Positions 42,178 to 50,934 of a stretch of 64,000 nt of DNA are shown piece after piece. This stretch comes from Sphingopyxis sp. USTB-05 (lineage in GTDB: Bacteria > Pseudomonadota > Alphaproteobacteria > Sphingomonadales > Sphingomonadaceae): positions 4,027,001 through 4,091,000 of the forward strand of contig NZ_CP084712.1 in assembly GCF_023822045.1 (NCBI RefSeq), given 5' to 3'. Below the pieces are notes generated by a model. It was not told the DNA's origin, searched no databases, and was given only the letters and a program-made list of their open reading frames with translations. Position 1 is the first letter of the stretch. Each line of letters starts with the position of its first letter. Made by a program: the position numbers and the translations under genes.

Positions 42178-44040
42178 TCAGCCTAGTCCAAAGGCGACGG
42201 CTGTCCAGTAAGTGATTCCGGCAGCGGCATAGGCGAGCAGGAACAAATAGCCAACCATGAACATGGGCCATTTCCATCCATTGGTCTCTCGCCGTGTGAT
42301 CGCGATGGTCGAAATACACTGCGGCGCAAAGACGAACCAGGCGAGGAAAGCGAGCGCCGTCGCGAGGCTCCATTTGCCCTGCAGTCGTTCGCCGAGCGAC
42401 TGTGCCATCGCATCTTCATCACCGTCGGCGTCGATCGCGTTCGCGGTCGCCATAGCCGACACCGCAACTTCGCGCGCCGCCATCGCGGGGATCAACGCGA
42501 GAGCGATGTCGTGGTTGAAACCGATCGGCGCGACGACGACCTCCAGCCCGCTCGCGATCCGGCCGGCGACGCTATATTCGACCTGGCTTTCGCCTTCGGG
42601 CGCTTGGGGGAAGGTAAGAAGCAGCCACAGGACGACCGTCGTCATCGCGATAATCGTGCCCGCACGGCGAAGAAAAATCCACGCGCGCTGCCACAGGCCA
42701 AGCGCGATGTCGCGCCACTGCGGCATCTGATATCGCGGCATTTCCATCATGAAGCCCGCGTTGGTGCCCTTTGCAACGGTACGGCGCAGCGCCCAGGCGA
42801 CGACAAGTGCGCCGACGATACCCGCGAGATAGAGGCCGAAGAGCACGACCCCCTGCAGCCCGATACCGGTGCCGCCGACCCCGCGGTTGGGGATGAAGGC
42901 AGCGATGATCAGAGCATAGACTGGCAGACGCGCCGAGCAGGTCATCAGCGGCGCGATGAGGATCGTCGTCAATCGGTCCTTTTCATCGGGAATCGCGCGT
43001 GTCGCCATGATGCCGGGAACCGCGCAGGCAAAGCTTGACAGCAGCGGGATGAAACCGCGCCCCGACAAGCCGACGCGGCCCATCAGCCCGTCCATCAGAA
43101 AGGCGGCGCGCGTCATATAGCCCGATGCTTCGAGCAACAGGATGAAGAGGAAGAGAATCAGGATCTGCGGGAGGAAAACGACGACCGCACCGACACCCGC
43201 GAGCAGCCCCTCGACCACCAGATCGCGCAGGAAGTTCTGCGGTATATTGTCGACCACCCAACCCTGCAGCACGCCGACCAGCCCTTCGAGCGCATCGGCA
43301 GGCGGGCCGGCCCAGGCATAGACCGCCTGGAACATGACGAACATCAGCGCGAGCAGGATGATCATGCCCGCGACGGGGTGCAGTACGACATTGTCGACAC
43401 GCTGCGTCCAGCGGCGCACAGGCGTTTCGGTGAGGATCGCGGCGCGCGCGATCGTCCGCGCGCGCTGGTGCAGCGATGCATCATTCGCTTGGGCGGGCGC
43501 GGCGGCGGCATGCGGTTGATGCGACTGGAGCGCGCCGTCGACCGCCGCGAGAAGATCGGTCAAACCGCGCTTGCGCACCGCAACCGTCGGCACGACAGGC
43601 ACGCCCAATTCTTTCGACAGCCGCTGGGCATCGAGCGTCAGCCCGTCACGCTCGGCAAGGTCGAGCATGTTGAGCGCAACGACGGTCGGCAGGCCAAGTT
43701 CGAGCAGTTCGAGCGCGAAGCAAAGATGATTGTCGAGGTTTGCGGCGTCGAGCACGACGATCAGCGCGTCGGGGCGCTTTTCGCCATCCTGTTTACCGAG
43801 CACGACGTCGCGCGTCACCGCCTCGTCGAGGCTCGCAGGCGTCAGGCTGTAGGTGCCGGGCAGGTCGATGAGCGATATCGGGCGGCCGTCGGCAAAGCTT
43901 GCATGCCCCGCCTTTCGCTCGACGGTGACGCCGGGGTAATTGGCGATCTTTTGCCGCGCGCCGGTCAGCGCGTTGAACAGGCTCGATTTGCCGGCATTGG
44001 GATTGCCGACTAGGGCGATCGAAGGGATTGCGCCGGTCAC
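42178..44040 (-). CDS. feoB: Ferrous iron transporter FeoB
   Basis: 620 residues from a GTG at 44040 whose last two bases form part of the feoA stop (GTGA), so translation is coupled. The cytosolic G domain shows G1 VGNPNAGKSS (residues 11-20), G3 IDLPGTYSL and G4 VALNMLDLAE. The membrane part has about eight helices with the two Gate repeats, including FACAVPGIMATRAI and AAREVAVSAMA. It imports Fe2+ across the inner membrane. It is shorter than E. coli FeoB (773) and has no FeoC-like partner here. Confidence 0.93.
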   Translation of the reverse strand: MTGAIPSIALVGNPNAGKSSLFNALTGARQKIANYPGVTVERKAGHASFADGRPISLIDLPGTYSLTPASLDEAVTRDVVLGKQDGEKRPDALIVVLDAANLDNHLCFALELLELGLPTVVALNMLDLAERDGLTLDAQRLSKELGVPVVPTVAVRKRGLTDLLAAVDGALQSHQPHAAAAPAQANDASLHQRARTIARAAILTETPVRRWTQRVDNVVLHPVAGMIILLALMFVMFQAVYAWAGPPADALEGLVGVLQGWVVDNIPQNFLRDLVVEGLLAGVGAVVVFLPQILILFLFILLLEASGYMTRAAFLMDGLMGRVGLSGRGFIPLLSSFACAVPGIMATRAIPDEKDRLTTILIAPLMTCSARLPVYALIIAAFIPNRGVGGTGIGLQGVVLFGLYLAGIVGALVVAWALRRTVAKGTNAGFMMEMPRYQMPQWRDIALGLWQRAWIFLRRAGTIIAMTTVVLWLLLTFPQAPEGESQVEYSVAGRIASGLEVVVAPIGFNHDIALALIPAMAAREVAVSAMATANAIDADGDEDAMAQSLGERLQGKWSLATALAFLAWFVFAPQCISTIAITRRETNGWKWPMFMVGYLFLLAYAAAGITYWTAVAFGLG

Positions 44041-44294
44041 GCCGCAGGCTCCACCATGATCGCGGCAGCCTGCTTGCCGCGGATGATCACTTTCATGCGA
44101 CCGACGGTGAGCGCCAGCGGATCGCGCGAAAAGATGCTGCCGCGGTGAAGCGGAGTGACTTCGCACCCCTCCATCAAACCGAATTCGCGCAGGCGCCGTC
44201 CTTCATCCTCCGACATTGCAGTCCAGTCGATACGGGCAATCCGGACCGCGACGCCCAGCGGCGCACGATCGAGCATATTTTCGAAAGCAGTCAT
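44037..44294 (-). CDS. feoA: Ferrous iron transport accessory protein FeoA
   Basis: 85 residues with an SH3-like FeoA fold: VRIARIDWTAMSEDEGRRLREFGLMEGCEV, then SIFSRDPLALTVGRMKVIIRGKQAAAIMVEP. Binds FeoB and supports Fe2+ uptake. It overlaps feoB by 4 nt. A 21-bp perfect dyad just upstream of its start (44299-44319) is a likely iron-responsive operator. Confidence 0.92.
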   Translation of the reverse strand: MTAFENMLDRAPLGVAVRIARIDWTAMSEDEGRRLREFGLMEGCEVTPLHRGSIFSRDPLALTVGRMKVIIRGKQAAAIMVEPAA

Positions 44295-44298
44295 TTGC

Positions 44299-44319
44299 GA
44301 GCGATTATCAATATCGCTC
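44299..44319. promoter_or_regulatory. Perfect dyad upstream of feoAB, candidate iron-responsive operator
   Basis: GAGCGAT-TATCAAT-ATCGCTC, a 7-7-7 arrangement, ends 5 nt before the feoA start codon. The central TATCAATAT resembles AT-rich Fur/Irr-type boxes. It is placed to block ribosome or polymerase entry. The regulator is inferred from the target genes. Confidence 0.55.
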
Positions 44320-44348
44320 GTACGACGCCAGTCCTTTATCGAAACCGG

Positions 44349-45014
44349 TCAGCGCCCCGGATAGCGCAGCCGCCCGACGAAGCGTGCGAAGCTTGGCCGT
44401 TCGATGCTGCGCGATGCGCGGCGATGCTTCCAGCTTTCGAAACGCATCACCTGGTCGATGCGGCGGGCGAGGAAGGCGCGCGTGTCGGCAAAGTCGTCGC
44501 TCTCGTCGTTCAGGAACACCGCCATCGTCGAGCCATAGACGGTGCCAAGGATCGCGCGCTTGCTGTAGTGATTATAGTCGGTCGCGGTGTCGCCCGCGAG
44601 CCGCCACATATGGTCGGCGGCGCGCCAGCCGAGCTTTGCGGCGTGCGGCGCGTTGGTGGGCAAAGCAAGCAAAGATAGTGCACGGCGCAGCGATTCGCGA
44701 TTCGGCGCGAGCAGCCCGATGCGCGTTTCGACCAACGTCGTGATACGATCGCGGATCTTCAGCGTCGCGAGTTTCTCGGCGGGCCAGCGGGCCTCCATTG
44801 CCGCGTCGATATCGGCGAACCACGCGTCGACCATGTCGCGCCCGCCGCCCGGAAAGGCGAGGCGTGCGACGTCGGCGTCGATACCCACCCGCGCCGCCGC
44901 GTCGACGAGGACGGCGTCGCCGAAGCCGTCGAACGCCGCCGACGCCGCGATCAGCGGCGCGAGCGCAGCGCGAATCTCGTCGAGGGTCGGGTCGGCGGGA
45001 AGGATCGAAGCCAT
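44349..45014 (-). CDS. coq9: COQ9 family protein
   Basis: 221 residues. An N-terminal TetR-like helical region (LIAASAAFDGFGDAVLVDAAARVGID) and the C-terminal COQ9 domain, with WRAADHMWRLAGDTATDYNHYSKRAILGTVYG as the characteristic lipid-binding segment. It assists ubiquinone synthesis, presenting intermediates to the hydroxylase COQ7. It starts 5 nt after the EamA transporter stop on the same strand. Confidence 0.9.
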   Translation of the reverse strand: MASILPADPTLDEIRAALAPLIAASAAFDGFGDAVLVDAAARVGIDADVARLAFPGGGRDMVDAWFADIDAAMEARWPAEKLATLKIRDRITTLVETRIGLLAPNRESLRRALSLLALPTNAPHAAKLGWRAADHMWRLAGDTATDYNHYSKRAILGTVYGSTMAVFLNDESDDFADTRAFLARRIDQVMRFESWKHRRASRSIERPSFARFVGRLRYPGR

Positions 45015-45019
45015 GACCG

Positions 45020-45931
45020 TCAGATAGGCGCCGCGCGGCGGCTCGGCAACCGTATCAAGACAAGCGCAGCGCCGACGAGCATGCCGCCGAAAATATCGAC
45101 CGGCCCCAGCAGTTCGTCGAACATCAGCCAGCCGGCGAGCGCGGCGATCGCGGGCTGGATCAGCAGGGTCAGCCCCAGCACCAGGGGAGAGAAGCGGGGC
45201 AACGACCAGATCATCAGCCCCTGACCGACAACCTGGCTGGTGAGCGCAAGCAGGATCAGCGGGGTCCAGTCGCGCGGCACGATCGTCTCACCCAGCGCGA
45301 GGGCGGTGCCGAGCAGCACGGGAACGCAGACGATCGAGGCGATACAAAGCGCCGTCCATGGCGCGAGCGTGTCGCGCACGCGCTGCATCAGGATCACGTA
45401 GCAGGTATAAAGTATGCCCGCGAGCAGGCTCAACAGGTCGCCGAGCAGATAATTGGACGACATTTCATAGCTTTGGCCCATGAGCAGCGCCGACCCCGCG
45501 AAGGCGAGGAGCACGGCGAGCGCCTGCCAGCCGTGCGGCAGCGTGCGCGTCAGAAACACGCCCCACAGGACGAGCAGCAGGCTGGCGCAATTGCCGAACA
45601 AGGTCGCGTTGGCGATCTTGGTATGGAGGATGCCGATGTGCCAGGTCCCAAGATCGAGCGCGAAGAAGATTCCGGCGATCGCGGCAATCCACATCGCCCG
45701 GCGCGGGGGCGCCCGCCCGCCGCTTTCGCGCCATGCGAAGAGCAGGATCAGCGGGAGCGCGATTGTCATGCGCCAGAAAGCCGACGCGGTGGGGCCGGTG
45801 TCGGCAAGGCGAACGAGCATCGCGCCGAGCGACAACGCGACATTGCCGCCGATCAGCGCCGCGAACGCCCAGCGGTTCGCCCCCGTCTCGCCCGCCGGCG
45901 CCGCACCGATACTGTCCATCTTCGCTGTCAT
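45020..45931 (-). CDS. EamA/DMT family transporter
   Basis: 303 residues with ten predicted membrane helices in two EamA repeats: GGNVALSLGAMLVRLADTGPTASAFWRM starts the first, and LLGDLLSLLAGILYTCYVILMQ the second. Metabolite exporter of the drug/metabolite superfamily in the inner membrane; substrate unknown. Operon with COQ9 downstream. An in-frame ATG at residue 5 is an alternative start. Confidence 0.83.
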   Translation of the reverse strand: MTAKMDSIGAAPAGETGANRWAFAALIGGNVALSLGAMLVRLADTGPTASAFWRMTIALPLILLFAWRESGGRAPPRRAMWIAAIAGIFFALDLGTWHIGILHTKIANATLFGNCASLLLVLWGVFLTRTLPHGWQALAVLLAFAGSALLMGQSYEMSSNYLLGDLLSLLAGILYTCYVILMQRVRDTLAPWTALCIASIVCVPVLLGTALALGETIVPRDWTPLILLALTSQVVGQGLMIWSLPRFSPLVLGLTLLIQPAIAALAGWLMFDELLGPVDIFGGMLVGAALVLIRLPSRRAAPI

Positions 45932-46044
45932 TTAGATTTTCTTTTGCTACGTACCATTGTGCCGGCACCGCTGCGTCCATAGCTTCGCGGGCCATAGCGG
46001 CGGCCGAAGGGGTCGTCGCGAAGAAAGTGCGACGTGGAGGAAAC

Positions 46045-47130
46045 ATGGCCGTATCACTATTCGATCCGATTAAACTGGGGGCGATCGACGCCCCGAACCG
46101 CATCATCATGGCGCCGCTGACGCGCGGTCGTGCCGGACCTGGCTTCGTACCGAACGAGCTGGCGCTCGAATATTATCGCCAGCGCGCATCGGCCGGGCTG
46201 ATCATTTCCGAAGCCACCGGCATCTCGCAGGAAGGCCTTGGCTGGCCGAGCGCGCCGGGGTTGTGGACCGACGCGCAGGTCGAAGGCTGGAAGCCGGTGA
46301 CCGATGCCGTGCATGAAGCCGGCGGGCGCATCGTTGCGCAGCTCTGGCACATGGGCCGCCTGGTCCATTCGGTATTCAACGATGGCAAGCAGCCGGTTTC
46401 GGCGTCGGCGACCACCGGCACCGGCCGCGCGCATACGCCGGTCGGCCGCAAGGACCTGGAGGAAGCGCGCCCGCTGCGCCTCGACGAAATCCCGCGCGTC
46501 ATCGCCGATTATGTGAAGGCGGCGGAAAATGCCAAGAAGGCCGGGTTCGACGGCGTGCAGTTGCACGGCGCGAACGGCTATCTGATCGACCAGTTCCTGC
46601 GCGACGGGTCGAACCTGCGCGACGATGATTATGGCGGTTCGGTCGAGAACCGCATCCGCCTGCTGCGCGAAGTCACCGAGGCGCTGATCGGCGTCTGGGG
46701 CAAGGAGCGCGTCGCGGTACGCCTTTCGCCCAATGGCGAGACGCAGGGCGTCGACGACAGCGCGCCGGAGAAACTGTTCCCGGCCGCGGCCGCGGCGCTC
46801 GACGCGCTCGGCATCGCTTTCCTGGAGCTGCGCGAACCGGGGCCCGAGGGCACCTTCGGCCGCACCGACGTGCCCAAACAGTCGCCCGCGATCCGCGCCG
46901 CCTTCAAAGGTCCGCTGATCCTGAACAGCGACTATGATGTCGCGCTGGCCGAGGAGGCGCTTGCGAACGGCAGCGCCGACGCGATCGCATTCGGACGCCC
47001 GTTCATCGGCAACCCCGACCTGGTCGAACGGATCCAGACCGGCGCCGAATGGACGGCCGACAATCCGCAGACCTGGTACTCGCCGGGGCCGGTTGGTTAC
47101 ACCGACTATCCGGCGCTGCAAACGGCGTAA
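46045..47130 (+). CDS. Old yellow enzyme family ene-reductase
   Basis: 361-residue FMN TIM barrel. Family features: MAPLTRGRA near residue 24, active-site region VAQLWHMGRLVH, HGANGYLIDQFLRDGSNLRDDDYGGSVENR, and IAFGRPFIGNPDLV binding the phosphate. It reduces activated C=C bonds of enones, nitro-compounds or N-ethylmaleimide with NADPH, like NemA/xenobiotic reductases. GTGGAGG precedes the ATG. It stands alone, with a hairpin terminator after the stop. Confidence 0.92.
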   Translation: MAVSLFDPIKLGAIDAPNRIIMAPLTRGRAGPGFVPNELALEYYRQRASAGLIISEATGISQEGLGWPSAPGLWTDAQVEGWKPVTDAVHEAGGRIVAQLWHMGRLVHSVFNDGKQPVSASATTGTGRAHTPVGRKDLEEARPLRLDEIPRVIADYVKAAENAKKAGFDGVQLHGANGYLIDQFLRDGSNLRDDDYGGSVENRIRLLREVTEALIGVWGKERVAVRLSPNGETQGVDDSAPEKLFPAAAAALDALGIAFLELREPGPEGTFGRTDVPKQSPAIRAAFKGPLILNSDYDVALAEEALANGSADAIAFGRPFIGNPDLVERIQTGAEWTADNPQTWYSPGPVGYTDYPALQTA

Positions 47131-47138
47131 GATGTCCC

Positions 47139-47178
47139 ATGATCCGGGCGGCTTGGTGCTGTCCGGATCATCCCTTTT
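47139..47178 (+). terminator. Hairpin terminator after the ene-reductase gene
   Basis: ATGATCCGG (47139-47147) pairs perfectly with CCGGATCAT (47163-47171), followed by CCCTTTT. The right arm includes the stop codon of the convergent gene at 47168, so it may serve both transcripts. Confidence 0.55.
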
Positions 47179-47833
47179 CGGCGAGCGCCTTGTCGACGAT
47201 GCCGGCCCCGATCGGCCCCAGGATATTGCTGCCGAAACGGAACAGCGCAAAGGCGCCGACGAAGAGGATCAGCGGCTCGACGAAGGCCGCGACGATCGCC
47301 GCGATCACCAGGCCGAAGAACAGCATCATGAAGCCGCCGGTAAGCTCGGCCTGACCCTTGGGGCCGAGATCGATCGTGCGCGGTCCCTTTGAATCCCACC
47401 ATCTGGCGGTGACGATCGTCTTGCGGCCGCCGACCTGCGGCGCGGCGCGGCCCTCGATCCGCGCGGGAGCAGGGCTCGCGGCCGGTGCAGGCCGATCGTT
47501 CGGCTGCGAAGCAGTCCAAGGCCGCTTGTTACGCTCCACGACAGCGGCGGCAATACGTTCCCTGCCGCTGTTCGCAGGGGCGGCCGATACCGCCTGTTGC
47601 CGCGCGGGCGCAGGACGCGCGCTCAGTCCCGATTCGGCGCGCGCCGCGGCGGACAGATCGGGCGCTGCGCTTGGCTTGGCAGGCCGAATGGGCTCGACCC
47701 CCATCTTGCGGTCGTGAAGGTCCATCCGTTCGGCCGCGGTCGGCGGGGTCTGGCCGGTTTCCCTGTCGATCACCACCAGCCGGCCGCCGCGCTCGACGAC
47801 GGAAAAACGGCTGGGAGGCGGGCGATCAACCAA
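47168..47833 (-). CDS. Hypothetical membrane protein in the riboflavin operon
   Basis: 221 residues. The first 120 are Ala/Pro/Arg-rich and probably disordered; a small folded part has [19 protein letters not shown], and the C-terminal third carries two hydrophobic helices ([17 protein letters not shown] and [14 protein letters not shown]). No known domain. It overlaps the end of ribH by 8 nt, so it is co-translated with the lumazine synthase, but a role in flavin metabolism is not evident. Confidence 0.68.
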   Translation of the reverse strand: MVDRPPPSRFSVVERGGRLVVIDRETGQTPPTAAERMDLHDRKMGVEPIRPAKPSAAPDLSAAARAESGLSARPAPARQQAVSAAPANSGRERIAAAVVERNKRPWTASQPNDRPAPAASPAPARIEGRAAPQVGGRKTIVTARWWDSKGPRTIDLGPKGQAELTGGFMMLFFGLVIAAIVAAFVEPLILFVGAFALFRFGSNILGPIGAGIVDKALAEKG

Positions 47834-48251
47834 TGCCGAATTGCTCCTTCAGCGCGAGCATGGCGAGCGCGGCCTTTGCCGCTTCGCCGCCCTTATCCTT
47901 GCGCGTCTTGTCGGCGCGCGCAAGCGCCTGTTCCTCGTTTTCGACGGTCAGGATGCCGTTGCCGATCGCAAGGCCGTCGAGCGTCAGCGCCATGATGCCG
48001 CGCGCGCTTTCGTTCGACACGACCTCGAAATGATAGGTCTCGCCGCGGATCACGACGCCGAGCGCGACATAGGCGTCAAAACGCCCGGTGTCGGCGGCGA
48101 GCGAAATCGCCGCAGGCACCTCGAGCGCACCAGGCACGGTCACCGTTTCGTGGCTATGGCCATCGGCCTCGAGCGCGCTGCGCACGCCGTCGAGCAGCAT
48201 GTCGTTGAGGTGGCTGTAGAAACGGGCTTCGACGATCAGGACATGCGCCAT
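47826..48251 (-). CDS. ribH: 6,7-dimethyl-8-ribityllumazine synthase
   Basis: 141 residues. Motifs include [37 protein letters not shown], with the conserved GALEVP loop and GVVIRGET phosphate site, and [12 protein letters not shown]. It condenses the RibB and RibD products into lumazine. The start ATG overlaps the ribB stop (TGATG), so the two are coupled. The histidine expected in the RGET-H position is present (THYHFE-like YHFE). Confidence 0.94.
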   Translation of the reverse strand: MAHVLIVEARFYSHLNDMLLDGVRSALEADGHSHETVTVPGALEVPAAISLAADTGRFDAYVALGVVIRGETYHFEVVSNESARGIMALTLDGLAIGNGILTVENEEQALARADKTRKDKGGEAAKAALAMLALKEQFGIG

Positions 48252-49525
48252 CAGGCTTCTCCGGGAATGGGGCGTTCGCCGACGACCGACAGGCCATAGC
48301 CTTCGAGGCCGACGATATTGCTGTGGGTGGGGGTGAGCAGTTCCATCGCATGGACGCCGAGGTCGGCGAGAATCTGCGCGCCGATGCCATAAGTGCGAAG
48401 GTCCATGCCGCCGCTCGGCGCGGGGGTCGCGTCGGCGTCGGCCGATCCGGGGAGCGGACGCATCAGCATCACGATCACGCCCGCGCCAGCTTCGCCGATC
48501 GCGTCCATCGAGCGCTGCAGGCGGCGCTTCTTCGGCCCCGGGCGACCCATGATGTCGTCAAAGATCGACACCGGATGCATGCGGACGAGCGTCACGCCCT
48601 CCGGGTCGACCGGGCCCTTTTGCAGCACCAGATTGACGGTGCCGTCGATCTTGTTGCGATAGGATTTGAGGCGCCAGTCGCCGCCATAATCCGATTCGAA
48701 CGGGTCGTCGGACACGCATTCGACCAACCGGTCGCTGCGGTTGCGATAAGCGATCAGGTCGGCGATCGTGCCGATCTTGAGCCCGTGGCGCCGCGCAAAG
48801 GGAACGAGGTCGTCGAGGCGCGCCATCGTGCCGTCATCGTTCATGATCTCGCAGATCACCCCCGACGGATTGAGTCCGGCGAGCCGCGCGATGTCCACCG
48901 ACGCCTCAGTATGGCCGGCGCGGACGAGCACGCCGCCGTCGCGGGCGATCAGCGGGAAGATGTGGCCGGGGGTGACGATATCGTCGCGGGTCTTGCCCGC
49001 GTCGATCGCCACGGCCACGGTACGCGCGCGGTCGCCCGCCGAAATACCCGTGGTGACGCCTTCGCGCGCCTCGATCGACGTGGTGAAGGCGGTTTCGTGC
49101 CGCGTGCCGTTCTGGCGGCTCATCAGTTCGAGGCCGAGCGTGTCGACGCGCGATTTGGTGAGCGTCAGGCAGATGAGGCCGCGGCCATGCGTCGCCATGA
49201 AATTGATCGCGTCGGGGGTCGCCATCTGCGCAGGGATGACAAGGTCGCCCTCATTCTCGCGGTCTTCGTCGTCGACGAGGATGAACATGCGCCCGTTGCG
49301 CGCCTCGGCAATGATTTCCTCCGGCGTCGCCATCGGCGACAGGTCGCTGCCGTTCGCGAGCCAATTCTCCAGCTTGCGCAGCGTCTCCGCCGTCGGGTTC
49401 CAGCCGGGCGAATCGAGATCGCGAAGGCTGTTGGCGTGGAGGCCCGCGGCGCGGGCGAGACCCGAGCGGGACATCGCCCCGTCGTCGACGATGGCGCGAA
49501 TGCGATCGATGAGCTGTGTAGACAT
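48251..49525 (-). CDS. ribB: RibB with N-terminal HTH-like extension and degenerate cyclohydrolase domain
   Basis: 424 residues in three parts. Residues 1-60 resemble a Cro/CI-type helix-turn-helix ([19 protein letters not shown], then [11 protein letters not shown]). Residues 65-270 are the 3,4-dihydroxy-2-butanone 4-phosphate synthase domain: [35 protein letters not shown] and [11 protein letters not shown] are all present, so this activity should be intact. The last 150 residues align with GTP cyclohydrolase II, but the zinc motif (normally HSEC and CDCG) is replaced by [10 protein letters not shown] with no cysteines, so that domain is probably inactive. It makes the four-carbon precursor of lumazine and is coupled to ribH. 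A structured 57-nt leader precedes it. Confidence 0.9.
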   Translation of the reverse strand: MSTQLIDRIRAIVDDGAMSRSGLARAAGLHANSLRDLDSPGWNPTAETLRKLENWLANGSDLSPMATPEEIIAEARNGRMFILVDDEDRENEGDLVIPAQMATPDAINFMATHGRGLICLTLTKSRVDTLGLELMSRQNGTRHETAFTTSIEAREGVTTGISAGDRARTVAVAIDAGKTRDDIVTPGHIFPLIARDGGVLVRAGHTEASVDIARLAGLNPSGVICEIMNDDGTMARLDDLVPFARRHGLKIGTIADLIAYRNRSDRLVECVSDDPFESDYGGDWRLKSYRNKIDGTVNLVLQKGPVDPEGVTLVRMHPVSIFDDIMGRPGPKKRRLQRSMDAIGEAGAGVIVMLMRPLPGSADADATPAPSGGMDLRTYGIGAQILADLGVHAMELLTPTHSNIVGLEGYGLSVVGERPIPGEA

Positions 49526-49575
49526 GAAGATTGTTTCTCACACTGAAATGTGATTGTCAATCTTCATATCACATT
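49526..49575 (-). promoter_or_regulatory. Interlocking inverted repeats in the ribB leader
   Basis: Immediately before the ribB ATG, GAAGATTG/CAATCTTC (49526-49533 and 49558-49565) and AATGTGAT/ATCACATT (49547-49554 and 49568-49575) are both perfect 8-bp repeats. Each has one arm inside the loop of the other, so in RNA they are mutually exclusive or form a pseudoknot. A further TCACA-N6-TGTGA lies at 49538-49553. It could be an RNA switch or a set of operators for the HTH part of RibB. It does not resemble the FMN riboswitch. Confidence 0.55.
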
Positions 49576-49582
49576 GCGTTGG

Positions 49583-50203
49583 TCAGTTCGGGCCGATCTT
49601 GGGCCCGAAATCGCGCACTGGGCCGTCGGGCTTGGCATCGAGGAGCGCCGTGATCTGCCCCGTACGGTCGTCGCGCTTCGCATACTCGCGCGCCGACATG
49701 CCGGCAACATGGTCAGCCTTGTCAGGATTTGCGCCGTTCCGGACCAGCAGACGTACCATAGCGACATTCTTGCTCTGAACCGCGAGGATCAGCGCGGTTT
49801 CGCCGCGCCGGTTGGCCTGGTCGACGGGCGCCTTGTCCTTGATCAGTTCCTCGGCGCCGTCGGTGAAGTTGATCAGCGCGGCGTGCATCAGCGGCGTCAC
49901 GCCCTGGCGGTCGCTGACCGACGGATCGGCATCCTTGGCGAGCAACCAGCGCAGCCAGTTGGTGTCGCGCCGCTTGGCAACGATGATCAGCGCGGTTTCG
50001 CCGGTGTCGGGGTTGCGCGTGTTGATGAACGAGGGATCGTCCTTCAGCGCATCGGTCGCTTTCGTCCCGTCGCGGCTTTCGACCGCTTGCAGAAAGGCGT
50101 AGCCGCCGCGGTACTGCGCCTGCGCGGGGTTGAGCAACAGAGCCGTCGCGGCGACCAGCACAGCGACGAAAGCGGCGAAGCGGAATTCCGCGCGGCGAAA
50201 CAT
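49583..50203 (-). CDS. Exported ankyrin-repeat protein
   Basis: 206 residues. Signal peptide about 1-28 (ends PAQAQ). Ankyrin repeats follow: NPDTGETALIIVAKRRDTNW, RQGVTPLMHAALINFTDGAE, RRGETALILAVQSKNVAMVR and a final ADHVAGMSAREYAKRDDRTG. Repeats mediate protein binding in the periplasm; target unknown. It precedes ribB on the same strand by 57 nt. It is divergent from the SCO gene. Confidence 0.85.
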   Translation of the reverse strand: MFRRAEFRFAAFVAVLVAATALLLNPAQAQYRGGYAFLQAVESRDGTKATDALKDDPSFINTRNPDTGETALIIVAKRRDTNWLRWLLAKDADPSVSDRQGVTPLMHAALINFTDGAEELIKDKAPVDQANRRGETALILAVQSKNVAMVRLLVRNGANPDKADHVAGMSAREYAKRDDRTGQITALLDAKPDGPVRDFGPKIGPN

Positions 50204-50289
50204 GATCGGCGACCCCTGGGGCAATTTGTCCGCCGCTCGCGCGACGACAAAGGTTGATTTTCCGCGGCTAGCCGACCAAGGCTGGCTGC

Positions 50290-50934
50290 ATGATGAATAT
50301 CGCAAATATGGGACAAAGGCTGGTCCGTGCAAGCCTGATGATCGCTTTTGGCGCAGCGCTTGCCGGGTGCAGCGGCGGCGGCGACGCACCAGCGGCGAAG
50401 CCCCCGCTGGAAGGAGCGCGCATCGGCGGCGCCTTCACGCTCACCGACCAGAACGGCAAGACGGTTCGCGACAGTGATTTCGCGGGCAAATATCGCCTCG
50501 TCTATTTCGGCTACAGCTTCTGTCCCGACATCTGCCCGGTCGACCTGCAAAAACTGATGCGCGGCCTGTCGCAGTTCGAAAAGACCGACGCCGCGCGCGG
50601 CGCCAAGGTCGTCCCGCTATTCATTACCGTCGATCCGGCCCGCGACACGCCCGAAGCCCTGAAGCCTTTCGTCGCGCGTTATCATCCGCGCCTGCTAGGC
50701 CTTACCGGCACGCCCGAACAGATTGCGGCGGTCGCGAAAGCCTATGTCGTGACGTACAACAAGGTCGAGGGTTCGGCGCCCGACCGCTATCTGATGGCGC
50801 ACAGCCAGCTTGCCTTTCTGATGGACCCCGACGGCAAGCCGCTCGCGCTGCTGCCGCTCGACGATCCGTCGTCCGATATCGACGAGGGTGCGCCCGACAA
50901 GGTCGCGGCCGAGTTGGCGAAGTGGGTGAAATGA
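50290..50934 (+). CDS. SCO1/SenC family copper chaperone lipoprotein
   Basis: 214 residues. A lipobox (LAGC at about residue 26) predicts lipid anchoring. The thioredoxin fold has the copper motif GYSFCPDICPVDL (CxxxC) and the third ligand His in YLMAHSQLAFLMD. It inserts copper into cytochrome c oxidase subunit II or acts as a thiol reductase. Its stop overlaps the start of the next gene (ATGA at 50931-50934). Confidence 0.92.
   Translation: MMNIANMGQRLVRASLMIAFGAALAGCSGGGDAPAAKPPLEGARIGGAFTLTDQNGKTVRDSDFAGKYRLVYFGYSFCPDICPVDLQKLMRGLSQFEKTDAARGAKVVPLFITVDPARDTPEALKPFVARYHPRLLGLTGTPEQIAAVAKAYVVTYNKVEGSAPDRYLMAHSQLAFLMDPDGKPLALLPLDDPSSDIDEGAPDKVAAELAKWVK

Noticed and set aside
49538-49553. 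CRP-type site in the ribB leader
   Set aside because: The half-sites read TCACA-N6-TGTGA, the inverse of the CRP consensus TGTGA-N6-TCACA.
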